Below are positions 61,583-64,000 of a stretch of 64,000 nucleotides of DNA, in pieces. A program made the position numbers and the translations under genes. The first letter of the stretch is position 1; each line of letters begins with the position of its first letter. The notes under the pieces were generated by a model that saw only the letters and a program-made list of their open reading frames with translations, was not told the origin of the DNA and searched no databases. Origin of the DNA: Planctobacterium sp965279005 (GTDB lineage Bacteria > Pseudomonadota > Gammaproteobacteria > Enterobacterales > Alteromonadaceae); NCBI GenBank assembly GCA_965279005.1, contig CBDIHK010000028.1, forward strand, positions 62,001-126,000. Reading direction: 5' to 3'.

Positions 61583-61608
61583 TAATAAAGTTAACTTATC
61601 TTAATTAA
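61583..61608. promoter_or_regulatory. A/T-rich palindromes in the LysR/ACT divergent region
   Basis: AAGTTAACTT (61588-61597) and TTAATTAA (61601-61608) are palindromes close together between the two divergent genes, about 35 to 60 bp before the LysR GTG. LTTRs usually bind such regions at T-N11-A sites. Candidate operator only. Confidence 0.35.
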
Positions 61609-61670
61609 TATGGATTTTAGTTAAATTCAGGCTATATTGCACTCATTGTAATTAACCGGGGGACATCCTG

Positions 61671-62078
61671 ATGCCGGGTATCACAGATTTAGCGCAATTG
61701 CTCAAGCACATGACACCAACACTTGACACTACCGAATGGTGTTTTTGCTGTGTTGGCCTAGCACAGGTTTCACAACAGCAAATCCAAGACAGTTTTGCCT
61801 GTATCAGGGAAAGTGAGGGCTGGACCTTGATTACCCCGGCAGCCGGCACCTCGCCTTTAATCACAGGTACTCCGCCAGCCTTGTTTAAACGCATTGAATT
61901 ACAAGTCCATTCCAGCCTTGAAGCCGTTGGCTTAACAGCCGCAGTGGCAACGGCTTTGGCAGAACAAGGCATAAGCGCAAACGTGGTCGCAGCCTACCAT
62001 CACGACCACATATTTGTGCCGTCGCAAAAAGCAGGGCAAGCACTCGCGGTGTTGCAGCAATTGAGTACAAAGGCGTAA
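61671..62078 (+). CDS. ACT domain-containing protein
   Basis: A 135-residue protein of the small two-ACT-like family. The second half contains FKRIELQVHSSLEAVGLTAAVATALAEQGIS and IFVPSQKAGQALAVL, which are typical ACT features. Such proteins usually bind amino acids or small ligands; no catalytic motif is visible. GGGGGA lies about 8 bp before the ATG. It is divergent from the LysR gene and may be in one operon with the 80-residue membrane protein. Confidence 0.85.
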   Translation: MPGITDLAQLLKHMTPTLDTTEWCFCCVGLAQVSQQQIQDSFACIRESEGWTLITPAAGTSPLITGTPPALFKRIELQVHSSLEAVGLTAAVATALAEQGISANVVAAYHHDHIFVPSQKAGQALAVLQQLSTKA

Positions 62079-62100
62079 GCGGATATAGGCGGTATAAACA

Positions 62101-62343
62101 ATGCAAATTATCGGTTTTATAGGTGTATTTTGTATTTTATTGGCGTTTTTTCTGGTGCAGTTTGGTTATTTACACGGCCAGCAAAAACGCTTTAGTTGCC
62201 TAAACCTTGTTGGTGCATTAATGGTGCTAACGTCCTTATGGGGCTCTGACCAATATGCGGCAATGGCACTTGAAGGTGCTTGGGCTATGATTAGCCTGTT
62301 TGGGATATTAACAAAAAAGCAAAAGTTCAATTACACACGATAA
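62101..62343 (+). CDS. CBU_0592-like small membrane protein
   Basis: An 80-residue protein with three hydrophobic segments (about 3-20, 33-48, 55-70) and a short basic tail. The pattern LLAFFLVQFGYL, LNLVGALMVLTSLW and EGAWAMISLFGIL resembles the CBU_0592 family of short membrane proteins, whose function is unknown. It begins 22 bp after the ACT gene, which suggests co-transcription. Confidence 0.75.
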   Translation: MQIIGFIGVFCILLAFFLVQFGYLHGQQKRFSCLNLVGALMVLTSLWGSDQYAAMALEGAWAMISLFGILTKKQKFNYTR

Positions 62344-62447
62344 ATCTAGTAATTATGCTTTCGCGTTGTATTAAGGCCTGCAGCATCAGTTAACAAATTA
62401 AACAGTGTTGCAACATATTTCGTTTTCAGTATTGGAGACTCTGTGAC

Positions 62448-64000
62448 ATGTTTCATGCCAGTGAACTAAACAACCCCAATTACCAATTGCCAAACCTTGC
62501 GCAATTAAAAACCATCATTACCGATAACTATTGTGTTGATGAAGATACCTATCTAAAACAGTTGCTCAACCTGGTGCCCAGCGATCATGCTACTATTGCG
62601 CAAATTACCACAGAATCTACCTCTCTGATCGAATCGGTGCGGGAAGAAGCCAAGGGCGGCGATAGCATTGATGCGTTCTTGCAGCAATATAGCCTTGATA
62701 CCCAAGAGGGCATTGTGCTGATGTGCCTAGCCGAGGCCCTGTTGCGGATCCCGGATCCTGAAACCGCTGATGCCTTGATTAAAGACAAGCTATCGGGTGC
62801 CAACTGGCGTTCCCACCTGAAAAAAAGTGAATCCCTGTTAGTAAATGCGTCTACTTGGGGATTGATGTTCACGGGAAAATTGTTCCAGTTACATAAACCG
62901 AAACAAGACGTCACAGTTTTGGACAAAATGGTCAACCGTTTAGGTGAACCCGTCGTGCGCAAAGCCATGTATGCCGCCATGCAAATCATGGGCAAACAGT
63001 TTGTATTGGGCCGGGATATCCAGGAAGCTTTGAAATTCAGCCGTAAACAGCGCCAGGCTGGATACACCCATTCCTACGATATGCTCGGTGAAGCGGCCTT
63101 AACCATGAAGGACGCACAAACCTATTTCAATGCCTACGCGTCTGCTATCCGCGCCATTGGCGCTGAAGCTATCACGGGCGACAAACCACCTAAACCCACT
63201 ATTTCAATCAAACTATCTGCACTGCACCCACGCTACGAAGTGGCCAATACTGACCGCATCCTCGATGAAATGTTTGAATCCTTGGTGCAACTAGTTTCAT
63301 TGGCGAGGGAACAGGGCGTTGGCGTCAGTATCGACGCCGAAGAAGCTGACCGCCTGGAGTTGTCGCTACAGCTGTTTGAAAAAGTCTATCGCCATCCCTG
63401 CAGCAAAGGCTGGGGTGATTTGGGCTTAGTGGTACAAGCATATTCCAAGCGGGCTCTACCGGTATTGATGTGGACAACGCAATTAGCAAAATCCCAAGGC
63501 GACCTAATTCCGTTGCGCCTAGTAAAAGGAGCTTACTGGGATTCGGAAATTAAATGGTCGCAAGAACGTGGCTTGGATAGTTATCCAGTATTTACCCGCA
63601 AAGCCAGCACCGATGTTAGCTACCTCGCCTGTGCCAAATATCTATTGAGTGAACACACCCAGGGGGCTATCTATCCCCAGTTTGCCACCCATAATGCACA
63701 TACCCTAGTGTGCATTGCCCAGATGGCGCCCAAAGCACGCGCCTTTGAATTCCAACGCCTACACGGCATGGGCGATGAGCTCTACAATACAGTCTTGTCG
63801 CAAGATAAGTCCTTGAACGTGAGGATTTACGCCCCGGTTGGTGCCCATAAAGACTTACTTCCGTACCTAGTGCGGCGATTATTGGAAAATGGCGCCAATA
63901 GCTCATTTGTGCACAAATTGGTGGATCCCAAAACACCGGTTGAATCTTTGGTGGAACATCCTTGCAGTACCCTTTCCTCCTACCCTACCCTAGCGAATGA
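62448..64000 (+). CDS. putA: Proline dehydrogenase / P5C dehydrogenase PutA (5' part, truncated by window end)
   Basis: Bifunctional flavoenzyme that oxidises proline to glutamate in two steps. The first 517 codons are in the window and include the PutA linker domain (YSLDTQEGIVLMCLAEAL, RIPDPETADAL) and most of the proline dehydrogenase barrel (ISIKLSALHPRYE, SIDAEEADRLE, LRLVKGAYWDSEIK). The protein starts directly with FHASELNNPNYQLP. It lacks the N-terminal ribbon-helix-helix domain with which E. coli PutA represses its own gene, so control must come from elsewhere, perhaps the LysR protein nearby. GGAGA precedes the ATG. Confidence 0.96.
   Translation, partial: MFHASELNNPNYQLPNLAQLKTIITDNYCVDEDTYLKQLLNLVPSDHATIAQITTESTSLIESVREEAKGGDSIDAFLQQYSLDTQEGIVLMCLAEALLRIPDPETADALIKDKLSGANWRSHLKKSESLLVNASTWGLMFTGKLFQLHKPKQDVTVLDKMVNRLGEPVVRKAMYAAMQIMGKQFVLGRDIQEALKFSRKQRQAGYTHSYDMLGEAALTMKDAQTYFNAYASAIRAIGAEAITGDKPPKPTISIKLSALHPRYEVANTDRILDEMFESLVQLVSLAREQGVGVSIDAEEADRLELSLQLFEKVYRHPCSKGWGDLGLVVQAYSKRALPVLMWTTQLAKSQGDLIPLRLVKGAYWDSEIKWSQERGLDSYPVFTRKASTDVSYLACAKYLLSEHTQGAIYPQFATHNAHTLVCIAQMAPKARAFEFQRLHGMGDELYNTVLSQDKSLNVRIYAPVGAHKDLLPYLVRRLLENGANSSFVHKLVDPKTPVESLVEHPCSTLSSYPTLAN

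Noticed and set aside
1..64000. tRNA, rRNA, CRISPR array, intact insertion sequence or prophage
   Set aside because: No cloverleaf, rRNA sequence, regularly spaced direct repeats or transposase, integrase or phage genes were seen on reading either strand.

Overview
The window reads as chromosomal core DNA of a Gammaproteobacterium. The combination of MutH (Dam-directed mismatch repair), RapA, ZapD, YacG, a CYTH-CHAD triphosphatase, PilC/PilD next to coaE, and a secreted S8 protease with PPC domains suggests a marine Alteromonadales-like organism. The order is an inference; no rRNA or tRNA gene is present to test it.

Layout. (1) 1-4004, plus strand: type IV pilus genes pilC and pilD, then coaE, zapD and yacG; a REP-like repeat cluster separates pilC from pilD. 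(2) 4005-6250: a relic of nei, then a divergent pair (secreted protein of unknown function / membrane-anchored HTH regulator) sharing an intergenic region with tandem 10-bp repeats. (3) 6249-28538, minus strand: mutT, secA, an M23 peptidase, lpxC, then the complete division and cell wall cluster from mraZ through ftsZ, mostly with overlapping genes. A sigma70-like promoter and a 10-bp-phased GTGG array sit upstream of mraZ. (4) 28941-40753: glpK, a transglutaminase-like secreted protein, a response regulator-diguanylate cyclase, a PhoH-family ATPase, rapA-rluA, a DUF3530 protein and an AmpG-like permease. (5) 40941-49400, accessory in character: small membrane proteins, a monooxygenase-like protein, an alpha/beta hydrolase, a DUF962 protein, a Crp/Fnr regulator, an orphan Hcp, a large secreted subtilisin-like protease, a TonB C-terminal pseudogene and a probable integron-type attC site at the 3' end of a small membrane-protein gene. 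(6) 49656-64000: a REC-CheC / PAS-GGDEF operon, thyA-lgt, ptsP-rppH, mutH, a membrane AraC regulator, ygiF and ygiM homologues, and a LysR/ACT/small membrane protein/putA group that runs off the right edge.

How it fits together. The dcw block makes lipid II from UDP-MurNAc (murC-F, ddl, mraY, murG) and supplies the division machinery (ftsL, I, W, Q, A, Z). lpxC, lgt and secA link this to outer-membrane and envelope biogenesis, and the AmpG-like permease could return muropeptides for recycling. The two GGDEF proteins and the REC-CheC protein point to c-di-GMP and chemotaxis-like signalling.

I saw no CRISPR array, intact insertion sequence, prophage, or clear new multi-gene defence or secretion system. 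The most unusual signals are the attC-like site, the REP-like triplet, the TonB relic, the orphan Hcp with a TTG start, and the REC-CheC/GGDEF pair.
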